A stretch of DNA of 64,000 bases from NCBI RefSeq assembly GCF_019145205.1, contig NZ_JAHSTT010000001.1, positions 682,001 to 746,000 of the forward strand, read 5' to 3'. How positions within the stretch are numbered: the first letter of the stretch is position 1; each line of letters opens with the position of its first letter. Origin of the DNA: Pseudomonas khavaziana (GTDB lineage Bacteria; Pseudomonadota; Gammaproteobacteria; Pseudomonadales; Pseudomonadaceae). Under the pieces are notes generated by a model that searched no databases, had not been told where the DNA came from, and was given only the letters and a program-made list of their open reading frames with translations. Of this stretch, positions 1 to 7,955 are shown one piece after another. A program made the translations under genes and the position numbers.

Positions 1-1359
1 CTGCGCACGAGCAATCAACTGTTCGACGCCTACTTCACCGCCGGCAGCATGGCCGAAGTGTTCTGTGACCAGGGACGCTTGCAGGGCATGCTGGATTTCG
101 AGGCCGCGCTGGCCCGGGCCGAGGCCCGGGTCGGGTTGATTCCGCAGGCCGCCGTGGCGCCGATTGCCCAGGCCTGCCTGGCTTCGCTCTACGATGTGGA
201 CGCCCTCGGCGTGGCGATTGCCACGGCAGGCAACTCGGCGATCCCATTGGTCAAGGCACTGGGCAAGCTGATCGCCAGTGAAGATCCCGGTGCCGAGCGC
301 TATGTGCATCTGGGCGCGACCAGTCAGGACGTGATGGACACTGGCCTGGTGCTGCAGTTGCGTCAGGCACTGGGGTTGATCGACGCGGACCTGGCGCGCC
401 TGGGCGATGTAATGGCTGCCCAGGCCCAGCGTTACGCCGCCGTGCCATTGGCCGGGCGTACTTGGTTGCAACACGCGACACCGGTCACCCTGGGGATGAA
501 AATCGCTGGTTTGCTGGGCGCCCTGACGCGCAGTCGCCAGCGCCTTGCCGAATTGAAGCCGCGCCTGCTGGTGCTGCAGTTCGGCGGCGCGTCCGGCACC
601 CTTGCAGCGCTCGGCGAACACGCCATGCCCGTCGCCGAAGCTTTGGCCGCTGAATTGCAGTTGGGCTTGCCCGAACAACCCTGGCATACCCAGCGTGATC
701 GTCTGGTGGAATTTGCCAGCGTGCTCGGCCTGATCGCCGGCAGCCTCGGCAAGCTGGGTCGTGATATCAGCCTGTTGATGCAAACAGAAGCGGCGGAGGT
801 ATTTGAACCTGCGGCGCCCGGCAAGGGTGGTTCCTCGACCATGCCCCACAAGCGCAACCCTGTGGGCGCCGCGGTACTGATCAGCGCCGCCACCCGCGTA
901 CCGGGCCTGGTGGCGACGATGTTCAGCGCCATGCCCCAGGAGCACGAACGCAGCCTGGGCTTGTGGCACGCCGAATGGGAAACACTGCCCGAGATTTGCC
1001 GCTTGGTGTCCGGCGCCTTGCAACAGGCACTGCTGGTCTGCGAAGGGTTGGAGGTCGACCCCGAGCGCATGGCAGGCAACCTTGACCTGACCCAAGGCCT
1101 GCTGCTGGCCGAAGCCGTCAGCATCGTGCTTGCCCAGCGCCTGGGCCGCGACACCGCCCACCATCTGCTGGAGCAGTGCTGCAAACGCGCCGTGAACGAG
1201 CGGCGCCACTTGCGTGAAGTATTGGCGGATGAACCGCAAGTGACCGCCGAGCTATCCGCGGCTGAGCTGGATCGCCTGCTCGACCCGGCCCACTACCTGG
1301 GCCAGGCGCACACCTGGGTCACCCGTGCAGTGACCGAACACTTTGCCTTGACTGCCTAG
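1..1359 (+). CDS. pcaB: 3-carboxy-cis,cis-muconate cycloisomerase (5'-truncated by window)
   Basis: This enzyme cycloisomerises 3-carboxy-cis,cis-muconate to 4-carboxymuconolactone in the protocatechuate branch of the beta-ketoadipate pathway, in the cytoplasm. The reading frame is open from base 1 (the residues before the first ATG at 49 read LRTSNQLFDAYFTA, a normal PcaB N-terminus), so only a few codons and the start are missing. The fumarase/aspartase superfamily signature GSSTMPHKRNP lies near base 830-862. pcaD begins 9 bases after the stop and pcaC follows, so this is an operon. The ATG at 49 is internal and should not be taken as the start. Confidence 0.95.
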   Translation: MRTSNQLFDAYFTAGSMAEVFCDQGRLQGMLDFEAALARAEARVGLIPQAAVAPIAQACLASLYDVDALGVAIATAGNSAIPLVKALGKLIASEDPGAERYVHLGATSQDVMDTGLVLQLRQALGLIDADLARLGDVMAAQAQRYAAVPLAGRTWLQHATPVTLGMKIAGLLGALTRSRQRLAELKPRLLVLQFGGASGTLAALGEHAMPVAEALAAELQLGLPEQPWHTQRDRLVEFASVLGLIAGSLGKLGRDISLLMQTEAAEVFEPAAPGKGGSSTMPHKRNPVGAAVLISAATRVPGLVATMFSAMPQEHERSLGLWHAEWETLPEICRLVSGALQQALLVCEGLEVDPERMAGNLDLTQGLLLAEAVSIVLAQRLGRDTAHHLLEQCCKRAVNERRHLREVLADEPQVTAELSAAELDRLLDPAHYLGQAHTWVTRAVTEHFALTA

Positions 1360-1368
1360 GAGACCGCT

Positions 1369-2160
1369 GTGGCTTTTGTACAACTCGCCCAGGGCGAACT
1401 GCATTACCAATTGGAGGGGCCGGTGGATGCACCGGTGCTGGTGTTGTCCAACTCCCTGGGCACCGACCTGCATATGTGGGACATCCAGATCCCGGCATTC
1501 ACCAAGCATTTTCGCGTGTTGCGCTACGACACTCGTGGCCATGGAAAATCCCTGGTGACCGAAGGGCCGTACAGCATCGGGCAACTGGGCCGAGATGTGA
1601 TTGCCCTGCTGGATGCGCTGGATATTCAACGCGCGCATTTTTGTGGCCTGTCCATGGGCGGGTTGATCGGCCAATGGCTGGGCATTTACGCCGTCGAACG
1701 CCTGCAACGCCTGGTGGTATGCAATACCGCCGCCAGGATCGGCACGCCAGACACCTGGAACCCACGCATCGAAATGGTCCTGCGCGATGGTGCCGCTGCG
1801 ATGGTGGCCCTGCGCGATGCGTCGATTGCGCGCTGGTTCACTGCGGATTTCGCCGCCGCCAACCCGCATCAGGCCAAGCAGATCACCGACATGCTCGCGG
1901 CTACTTCGCCTGAGGGTTATGCCGCCAACTGCGGTGCGGTGCGCGATGCGGATTTGCGTGAGCAATTATCGTCGATCAAGGTCCCGACCCTCGTCATTGC
2001 CGGTACTGAAGACGCCGTGACGCCGCCAGCCGGCGGCCACTTCATCCAGAATCATGTGCAGGGTGCCGAATATGCCGAGTTCTATGCAGCGCACCTGTCC
2101 AACGTGCAAGCCGGTGCTGCATTCAGTGACCGGGTGATTAAATTCCTGCTGGCCCGCTGA
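1369..2160 (+). CDS. pcaD: 3-oxoadipate enol-lactonase
   Basis: An alpha/beta hydrolase of 263 aa that hydrolyses 3-oxoadipate enol-lactone to 3-oxoadipate. The nucleophile elbow GLSMGG places the catalytic Ser at residue 95. A GTEDAVTP stretch supplies the likely acid and a C-terminal AAHLSN the His. The start is GTG, preceded by AGGAGACC, 9 bases after the pcaB stop. Length and motifs are normal for PcaD. It lies between pcaB and pcaC, consistent with consecutive steps of protocatechuate breakdown. Confidence 0.95.
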   Translation: MAFVQLAQGELHYQLEGPVDAPVLVLSNSLGTDLHMWDIQIPAFTKHFRVLRYDTRGHGKSLVTEGPYSIGQLGRDVIALLDALDIQRAHFCGLSMGGLIGQWLGIYAVERLQRLVVCNTAARIGTPDTWNPRIEMVLRDGAAAMVALRDASIARWFTADFAAANPHQAKQITDMLAATSPEGYAANCGAVRDADLREQLSSIKVPTLVIAGTEDAVTPPAGGHFIQNHVQGAEYAEFYAAHLSNVQAGAAFSDRVIKFLLAR

Positions 2161-2170
2161 GGAGCTTTTC

Positions 2171-2566
2171 GTGGACGAGAAACAACGTTACGCCGATGGC
2201 CTGCAAGTGCGCCGCGAAGTATTGGGCGATGCCCATGTCGACCGCAGCCTCAATGCCTTGACCGAGTTCAACAGCGAGTTCCAGGAAATGATCACTCGCC
2301 ACGCCTGGGGCGATATCTGGACCCGCCCCGGCCTGCCTCGGCACACCCGCAGCCTGATCACTATCGCGATGCTGATCGGCATGAACCGCAGTGAAGAACT
2401 GAAACTGCACCTGCGCGCCGCCGCCAGCAATGGCGTGACCCGCGCCGAGATCAAGGAAGTGTTGATGCAGAGTGCGATTTACTGCGGGATTCCGGCGGCA
2501 AATGCAACCTTTCACCTGGCTGAATCGGTGTGGGACGAATTGGGGGTTGAGTCTCGAGAAACCTGA
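2171..2566 (+). CDS. pcaC: 4-carboxymuconolactone decarboxylase
   Basis: A 131-aa single-domain CMD protein that decarboxylates 4-carboxymuconolactone to 3-oxoadipate enol-lactone, the substrate of PcaD. The alpha-helical CMD core, with a run of acidic and hydrophobic helices around EIKEVLMQSAIYCG near residues 95-110, is typical. The start is GTG with GGAGC just upstream, 10 bases after the pcaD stop, so translation is probably coupled. It is the last gene of the pca block. The 7-bp inverted repeat CTGATCT/AGATCAG at 2581-2607 lies in the convergent gap that follows. Confidence 0.95.
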   Translation: MDEKQRYADGLQVRREVLGDAHVDRSLNALTEFNSEFQEMITRHAWGDIWTRPGLPRHTRSLITIAMLIGMNRSEELKLHLRAAASNGVTRAEIKEVLMQSAIYCGIPAANATFHLAESVWDELGVESRET

Positions 2567-2603
2567 GTTGAAATACATTTCTGATCTCTACAACCTGCAC
2601 AGA

Positions 2604-3497
2604 TCAGCGTGAGTCGGCATTCCATACCCAATTCCACACGCCTGGCAGGTGCACGGGCTCGCTTACGACCTTCACCGTACGTGCCAGCGCCGCCCTTTGA
2701 AGCTGGGTGGTGTCGGTGTAGAAAGGCTCGACAGCGGTGTTCAAACCGTTGATGTGCGCGCTGTCCATCAGGATCTGCAAGTACTCCTGCATATGCCGCG
2801 CGGTATAGCGGTTGATATCATGGAAAGTCATCACCACGGGGATAACGCCGTCCACCGTCGGTAATTCGCCCAGGGCAATGCGTTCACGTACCAGTGACAA
2901 CTGCCGGTACAAATTGGCCCGTCGGCGCGGGCTGCCATTGAAACCCCAGATCTTGCCGTCATTGGCGCTCAAGTCCGTCAGCAACACCTGCAGGCCATGC
3001 CGCTGGTAGGCGGCGAAGGTGCGCTTGTCGTAGTTCCAGAAGGGCGGGCGTACCAGCACGGGAGACGTGCCGGTGATGCTGGCGATATCGGCGGCACCTT
3101 CGGTCAGGGTGCGTTCCAGTTCGGCATCATTGAGCCAGCGATGGTTAGTATGAAGCGCCGTTGCCGTATGGAATGCCAGGATGTGGCCGGCGGCATGTTC
3201 GCGCTCCATGGTCTTGCGCCCCCGGGAACTGCCGCCGGAGCGGGCCGCTTCGGTCTGGAGGAAGAACACCGCCTTGATACCCGGCAGTACCGGGTTGTGC
3301 GCCAGGTCGGCTATCACTGAGCGGCTCGGATTGTTGTAGCCCGAGGCGCTGGGGCCATCATCGAAGGTCAGCAGGAAGCGGATCGGTGCCTGGGCTTTCA
3401 GGCGTTGCTCGGTTTGCGGTGTCAGGGCCACAGGCGCACCGATGCAGCCAGTGAGACTCAGGGTCAGGAGTGCGCATGCAAGGGTGAAGAGTTTCAT
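2604..3497 (-). CDS. polysaccharide deacetylase family lipoprotein
   Basis: A 297-aa NodB-fold carbohydrate esterase that should act in the periplasm. The N-terminus is a lipoprotein signal with lipobox LTGC and lipidated Cys18. NodB motifs are visible: TFDDGP near residue 45, a His-rich FHTATALHTNH motif, and a RPPFWNYDKRT motif corresponding to the arginine/proline box. These predict a metal-dependent N- or O-deacetylase of a polysaccharide or peptidoglycan; the substrate cannot be read from sequence. It converges on pcaC and is otherwise isolated, with about 120 non-coding bases upstream. Confidence 0.85.
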   Translation of the reverse strand: MKLFTLACALLTLSLTGCIGAPVALTPQTEQRLKAQAPIRFLLTFDDGPSASGYNNPSRSVIADLAHNPVLPGIKAVFFLQTEAARSGGSSRGRKTMEREHAAGHILAFHTATALHTNHRWLNDAELERTLTEGAADIASITGTSPVLVRPPFWNYDKRTFAAYQRHGLQVLLTDLSANDGKIWGFNGSPRRRANLYRQLSLVRERIALGELPTVDGVIPVVMTFHDINRYTARHMQEYLQILMDSAHINGLNTAVEPFYTDTTQLQRAALARTVKVVSEPVHLPGVWNWVWNADSR

Positions 3498-3619
3498 GGC
3501 ATAGGCCTGGCTCGAAAAAGGCCGCCACTGGGGAGGATCAACAGCGGCAGGCGCGCACCATACAGCAAGTTTGTCGTGAGTCTACGATCAGCTGACGAGT
3601 GCGCGCCTGGTCCGCCAAC

Positions 3620-4843
3620 TCAGCGGGCTTGAAGCGGGTTGTAGTTCTGGTTCCGATATTGCTGGTCCTGTTTAGCTTCTTCCGGGTTGGAGACAAAGCC
3701 ACCGCCCATGTAGACCGTCCCTGACATCTCTGCACCCAGATTGATATAGGAGAAATTCTTGACGTTGGAGTCGATGATGACGCTATCGTTACCTTCCTGG
3801 GTTTGTATAAAAAAGCGTGAACGGCCGGTAGGATCATTTTTGACCGGCAGTAAGAATTTTTCTCCATTGATGTCGGCAATTAATGAACCATCGTCGGCGG
3901 CACTGATGCGTACCTTGTCGTCACCATTGCCTGTCTTGATTACCGTGACGCCGTCGCCGGGGTAGTCGGAGTGATTATTTTGAGTGAAACTAATAGTGAC
4001 ATCGCCCTGTTTGAATACTTGGCTGTCACCTTCTTTCGTCATGTGCAACGGTACGGGAATAACGTCCGGAGCAGAAAAAGTTTCTTTGTCGGCGGATTCA
4101 GGCGCTGATGTGTAGTGATCTCGGCCCGATACAAGATGATCTTCGTTGAGGCTGATTGAGGTTTCAAACCAGATTTTCTTATCAATGTTTACTTGATCGT
4201 TTCCTCCATTGGTTTTTATTTCAAGCTGCCCCATGATCGCCCCATGATTTTCAATGGGCAGCCCGTAGGCTTTTCCATTTATTTCAGCAACAACAGCTCC
4301 TGACTGAAGTGTCTTGATCTCTATGTGATCATCTTGGTTGCCGGTTTCTATGGTGACTTTATTACGCGTGGTAGGCGTGCCATTGAAACTTCCCTGATGC
4401 AGAGGAGAGGAAGTTATTTTGACGTTGCCATTCTCAAATTCGTGGGTGACAGGCGCTCCCGTTGGAGACCTTGGCACCTCCGTAAGCGTGGTCCAGATGA
4501 CATTTTGGTCAGGTGGTGTCGTGCCAGCCGAGCTTTGAACTGGAGCTTGAGTTGGCGCTTGAGTTAGCGTTGGAGTTGGAGTTGGAGCTGGAGCTGGAGT
4601 TTGGCGCGGGCGCGGGCTTGGGCGATGCCAATCGTGCTTGTGGCGAGTCAAGTGCGAGGAATGGTGAAACCGGCCACGTTTACCTGCTTTGCGGGTATGG
4701 ACCTGCGGCGCCTTATCGGTGCTGTCGGAGTCTGCCGAAGTGGTCGTTGCGTTTTGTTCTTTGAATGTGTGCTTGTCGTCTAATTGCTGTTTCCAGTTGT
4801 TCCAAGTGTGCAAGGCTGGGTTGCCGGAATTTACTGTAGTCAT
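3620..4843 (-). CDS. unknown protein with low-complexity linker and two tandem repeat domains
   Basis: I do not recognise this 407-aa protein. The ATG at 4843 is chosen because GGAG lies 7 bases upstream; the frame extends further up without a ribosome site. Residues 1-60 are polar, rich in Ser, Thr, Asn and Gln, with no signal peptide. They are followed by a basic HHSSHLTRHKHDWHRPSPRPR segment and a Pro/Thr/Gln/Ala linker encoded by hexanucleotide repeats. The rest is two related domains of roughly 115 aa, each with a VTI/VTV-x-TGNxDD turn, an A(E/D)INGxxxxLPI/V motif and a GND turn. The GNxDD turns recall RTX-like calcium-binding repeats but are not the nonapeptide. The gene looks AT-richer than its neighbours, hinting at transfer. 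It could be a secreted protein, which is inference only. Confidence 0.7.
   Translation of the reverse strand: MTTVNSGNPALHTWNNWKQQLDDKHTFKEQNATTTSADSDSTDKAPQVHTRKAGKRGRFHHSSHLTRHKHDWHRPSPRPRQTPAPAPTPTPTLTQAPTQAPVQSSAGTTPPDQNVIWTTLTEVPRSPTGAPVTHEFENGNVKITSSPLHQGSFNGTPTTRNKVTIETGNQDDHIEIKTLQSGAVVAEINGKAYGLPIENHGAIMGQLEIKTNGGNDQVNIDKKIWFETSISLNEDHLVSGRDHYTSAPESADKETFSAPDVIPVPLHMTKEGDSQVFKQGDVTISFTQNNHSDYPGDGVTVIKTGNGDDKVRISAADDGSLIADINGEKFLLPVKNDPTGRSRFFIQTQEGNDSVIIDSNVKNFSYINLGAEMSGTVYMGGGFVSNPEEAKQDQQYRNQNYNPLQAR
4540..4599. repeat. hexanucleotide repeat tract within the unknown gene
   Basis: Ten consecutive in-frame hexamers of the type (C/T)TGGAG, with TTGGCG, CTTGAG and TTAGCG variants. 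On the minus strand they encode the Pro-Ala/Thr/Gln-rich linker of the 3620-4843 gene. Because the unit is 6 bases, slippage would change linker length by two residues without a frameshift. Confidence 0.75.
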
Positions 4844-5063
4844 GTTGTTGCTCCATATGTTAAGAAATGAAGAAAGGTTCGAGTACGAAAAGGCTCTCTT
4901 AGTAACTCGGCCATTCTTAATGGCGCAGCGACGACTATGGTTCATATTGTATTTGTTTCATTTCCCTACGGTTTGGAAGGGCGTAAGCCGCGAGTGGACG
5001 AACCGTTTCCTCACCTGTTAATGAAGGGCGCTTGCTGGGCGGCTGGAGGTAGCAATTGAGGTG

Positions 5064-6314
5064 TTAGAGCAGGGAGATCGGATAGCTGACGATCAACCGG
5101 TTTTCATCAAACTCATTGTTGCTGTAGTCCCGGCGCATGCTTGAATTGCGCAAGCGCACATTGAAGTTCTTCAGTGCGCCGCTCTGCACCGTATAGCCGA
5201 TTTCACTTTCACGGCCCCATTCCTTGCCGTCGCTGATGGTGCCTGTGTGCACATTGCTGCCGCTGATATAGCGGTTCATGAGCGTCAGACCGGGTATGCC
5301 GAGGGCGGCGAAGTTGTAGTCGTGGCGCACTTGCCAGGATTTTTCCTCGGCGTTGTCGTAACTCGAGTTATAACTGTCGTTGGCCAGGGTTCCGCCACTG
5401 GTGCCATTGACGCGCATCCAGGCGCTGTTGCCGGTGAGTGTTTGTAGGCCGAGGTAGAAGGTGTGGCCGCCGTACCTGGCGGAGAACAGGCCGGACCAGG
5501 TTTTGTTGTCCAGGCTGCCTGCGCGGGCGCTGCCGTCGTCCTTGCCGTAGAAGAGCCCCAGGTTGGCGCCGAGTGTCCAGTTGCCGACGGGCTGGCTGTG
5601 GATCAGGTTGACGAATTGCTGACTGTAGATGTCCTTGAGCTGGGCGTTCCATACGCCGACCTGGGTGCGCTTGTCGTTGAAGGCATATTCGGCACCCTGG
5701 AAGTTGAAACGGTCGGAAGTAAACGCAGCTTTACCGACCATCGACATGTCGCCCATGCTGCCGTCATCACGCGGGCTGTTAGCGCGGAACTGGCCGCCAT
5801 ACAGGGTCAGGCCGTCGATTTCCTTGGAGGTGATCTGCCCGCCGCGTAGGGTCTGCGGCAGGGAGCGGCCGTCGTCCGAACGCAGGATCGGCAACACTGG
5901 CATCCATTCGCCTACCTTGAGTTCCGTCTTGGAAAACCGCGCCTTGAATGCCACACCCAGGCGTCCGAATTCGTCCGCTGGCCGGCCATCATGGTCCAGC
6001 GGCAGCAACTGAGTGCCGCCCGTGCCACGCCCACCATCGAGCTTGAGCGAGTACAAACCCAGCACGTCCACACCAAAACCTACTGTGCCTTGGGTGAACC
6101 CGGACTTGGCGTCGAGGATAAAACTCTGCGTCCACTCCTGCGCGCCGCCCTGGGCCTTGGTCGGGTTGGTGTAATTGCGGTTGAAGAAGAAATTACGCAG
6201 GTTGAGGTTGGCGCTGGCGTCTTCGAGAAAGCCGTGCTCTTCGGCGATAGCGGGAAGGGCAAGGCTGGCGACAGCGGTCGCCAGCAACAGCTGGCGCGGT
6301 TGGAAAGTGCTCAT
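5064..6314 (-). CDS. OprD-family outer membrane porin
   Basis: A 416-aa outer membrane beta-barrel of the OprD family, used in pseudomonads for uptake of small substrates such as amino acids, peptides or aromatic acids. The ATG at 6314 opens a clear signal peptide (STFQPRQLLLATAVASLALP, cleavage after AIA). The mature start, EEHGFLEDASANLNLRNFFF, is a family hallmark, and the C-terminus ends in the barrel motif SYPISLL. An in-frame upstream ATG exists (6386) but would add an unusual 24-residue basic extension. The nearby pca operon might hint at an aromatic substrate, but strand and spacing give no operon link. Confidence 0.9.
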   Translation of the reverse strand: MSTFQPRQLLLATAVASLALPAIAEEHGFLEDASANLNLRNFFFNRNYTNPTKAQGGAQEWTQSFILDAKSGFTQGTVGFGVDVLGLYSLKLDGGRGTGGTQLLPLDHDGRPADEFGRLGVAFKARFSKTELKVGEWMPVLPILRSDDGRSLPQTLRGGQITSKEIDGLTLYGGQFRANSPRDDGSMGDMSMVGKAAFTSDRFNFQGAEYAFNDKRTQVGVWNAQLKDIYSQQFVNLIHSQPVGNWTLGANLGLFYGKDDGSARAGSLDNKTWSGLFSARYGGHTFYLGLQTLTGNSAWMRVNGTSGGTLANDSYNSSYDNAEEKSWQVRHDYNFAALGIPGLTLMNRYISGSNVHTGTISDGKEWGRESEIGYTVQSGALKNFNVRLRNSSMRRDYSNNEFDENRLIVSYPISLL

Positions 6315-6449
6315 GGCGTTGGACCTGTTGTTATTGGGCTTATGCAGGTGGCGGCCATGGTGCGCGGCGGTGTGGGGTCGATTCAATCGGGGCAGGGCGG
6401 GTTGTGGGCGATGATCGAACGCAACTTGGCGGGGTAATCATCCAGGCAT

Positions 6450-6483
6450 AAAAAAACCGCTTCCGGTGAGGGAAGCGGTTTTC
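6450..6483 (-). terminator. rho-independent terminator of the ttgABC operon
   Basis: The stem AACCGCTTCC/GGAAGCGGTT has a short loop and is flanked by A-run and T-run sequence on the two sides. It sits just after the ttgC stop in its direction of transcription. It also separates the operon from the porin promoter region. Confidence 0.85.
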
Positions 6484-6497
6484 TTACACCCGCACTA

Positions 6498-7955
6498 TCA
6501 GAACAACTTCAAGGGCGGTGCTTCTTCTTTCAACGGCTCATTCTGCGCGGTCTGCTCGTTCCAGCCACCGCCGAGGGCCTTGTACAGGTTGACCTCGCTG
6601 TTGAGCTGAGCCAGGCGGTCGGTGATCAGCGATTGCTGGGCACTGAACAGCTGACGCTGGGCGTCGAGGAAGGTCAGGTTGCTGTCGACACCAATGCGAT
6701 AGCGACGCTCGGCCAGGCGGTAGTAGTCCTGGTTAGCCTCGACGAAGCCACGTTGGGCGTCCAGTTGCTGCTTGTAGGTCGCCCGTGCGGCGAGGCCGTC
6801 GGAGACTTCCTGGAAGCCGGTCTGGATCGCCTTCTCGTAGTTGGCCACGTTGATCTCTTTCTGGATCTTCGAGTAGTCCAGGCTTGCGCGCAGGCTACCG
6901 GCGTTGAAGATCGGGATGTTGATCTGCGGGGCGAACGCCCAGGTGCCCGAGCCGCCTTTGAACAGGCCGCCCAGGGTAGGGCTGGCGGTGCCGGCGCTGG
7001 CGGTCAGGCTGATGCTCGGGAAGAACGCTGCACGGGCAGCGCCGATATTGGCGTTGGCCGCCTTGAGGTTGTACTCGGCCTGCACAATGTCGGGACGACG
7101 TTGCAGCAGGTCCGATGGCAACCCGGCAGGTACTTCGCTGAGCAGGTTATCCGACAGCGGCTTGCTGACGATATTCGCCGGCAGGCCGGTACCCAGCAGC
7201 AGGGTCAGGTTGTTCTCGTCCTGGGCCACCTGGCGGGTATACCGGGCCAACTGGACCCGGGCATTTTCCACCGAGGTGCGTGCCTGGCTGAGGTCCAGCG
7301 CCGAGGCCACGCCGACTTCGTTGCTGCGCGAGGTGAGCTTGAAGCTCTGCTCGAAAGCACCGAGGGTGTCCTGGGTCAGCTTGAGCAGTTCCTTGTCGGC
7401 CTGCCAGGTCAGGTAGGCATTCGCCACGCTGGCCACCAGGCTGATCTGGGTGCTGCGCCGCGCCTCTTCAGTGGCGAAGTACTTTTGCAGCGCTTCTTCA
7501 CTCAGGCTGCGTACGCGACCGAACAGGTCCAGCTCATAGGAGCTGATTCCGAGGCCGGCCGAGTATTGGCTGGTGATGCCTGCTTCGCCGGTCTGCGACA
7601 GCTTGGCCGGGGTGCGCTGGCGGCTGCCGCTGCCGGTGGCCGACACGGCCGGGAACAGGTCGGCACGCTGGATCTGGTACTGCGCTGCATAAGCGTCGAT
7701 GTTCAAGGCCGCGACACGCAGGTCACGGTTGTTCACCAACGCGGTCTGGATCAGCTGCTGCAGGGCAGGGTCATGGAAAAACTGCTTCCAGCCTTGCTCG
7801 GCAGCGGCCTGGCCCGGCGCCTGGGCCGACGAATACGCCGGCCCCTGCGGGAACTGCGCGGCCACCGGCGCATCGGGGCGCTGATAGTCAGGTATCAGCG
7901 AGCAGCCACTGAGCACGAATGCCGTGACGGCTAGGGAAAGTAGCGACTTGCTCAT
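6498..7955 (-). CDS. ttgC: RND efflux outer membrane channel lipoprotein (TtgC/EmhC/OprM type)
   Basis: A 485-aa outer membrane factor forming the exit duct of a tripartite RND pump. The signal peptide ends in lipobox LSGC with lipidated Cys18, followed by [18 protein letters not shown], a typical OprM/TtgC mature start. Two OEP repeats follow, with long alpha-helical hairpins. The stop of ttgB overlaps the start by 4 bases, so the two genes are translationally coupled. Together with ttgA and ttgB it forms a MexAB-OprM/TtgABC/EmhABC class pump that exports solvents, aromatics and antibiotics. Naming as ttg or emh depends on species convention. Confidence 0.93.
   Translation of the reverse strand: MSKSLLSLAVTAFVLSGCSLIPDYQRPDAPVAAQFPQGPAYSSAQAPGQAAAEQGWKQFFHDPALQQLIQTALVNNRDLRVAALNIDAYAAQYQIQRADLFPAVSATGSGSRQRTPAKLSQTGEAGITSQYSAGLGISSYELDLFGRVRSLSEEALQKYFATEEARRSTQISLVASVANAYLTWQADKELLKLTQDTLGAFEQSFKLTSRSNEVGVASALDLSQARTSVENARVQLARYTRQVAQDENNLTLLLGTGLPANIVSKPLSDNLLSEVPAGLPSDLLQRRPDIVQAEYNLKAANANIGAARAAFFPSISLTASAGTASPTLGGLFKGGSGTWAFAPQINIPIFNAGSLRASLDYSKIQKEINVANYEKAIQTGFQEVSDGLAARATYKQQLDAQRGFVEANQDYYRLAERRYRIGVDSNLTFLDAQRQLFSAQQSLITDRLAQLNSEVNLYKALGGGWNEQTAQNEPLKEEAPPLKLF

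Noticed and set aside
4844..5063. A hrp box that would make the 3620-4843 protein a type III effector
   Set aside because: No GGAACC-N15/16-CCACNNA pattern was found on the coding strand in the upstream gap.
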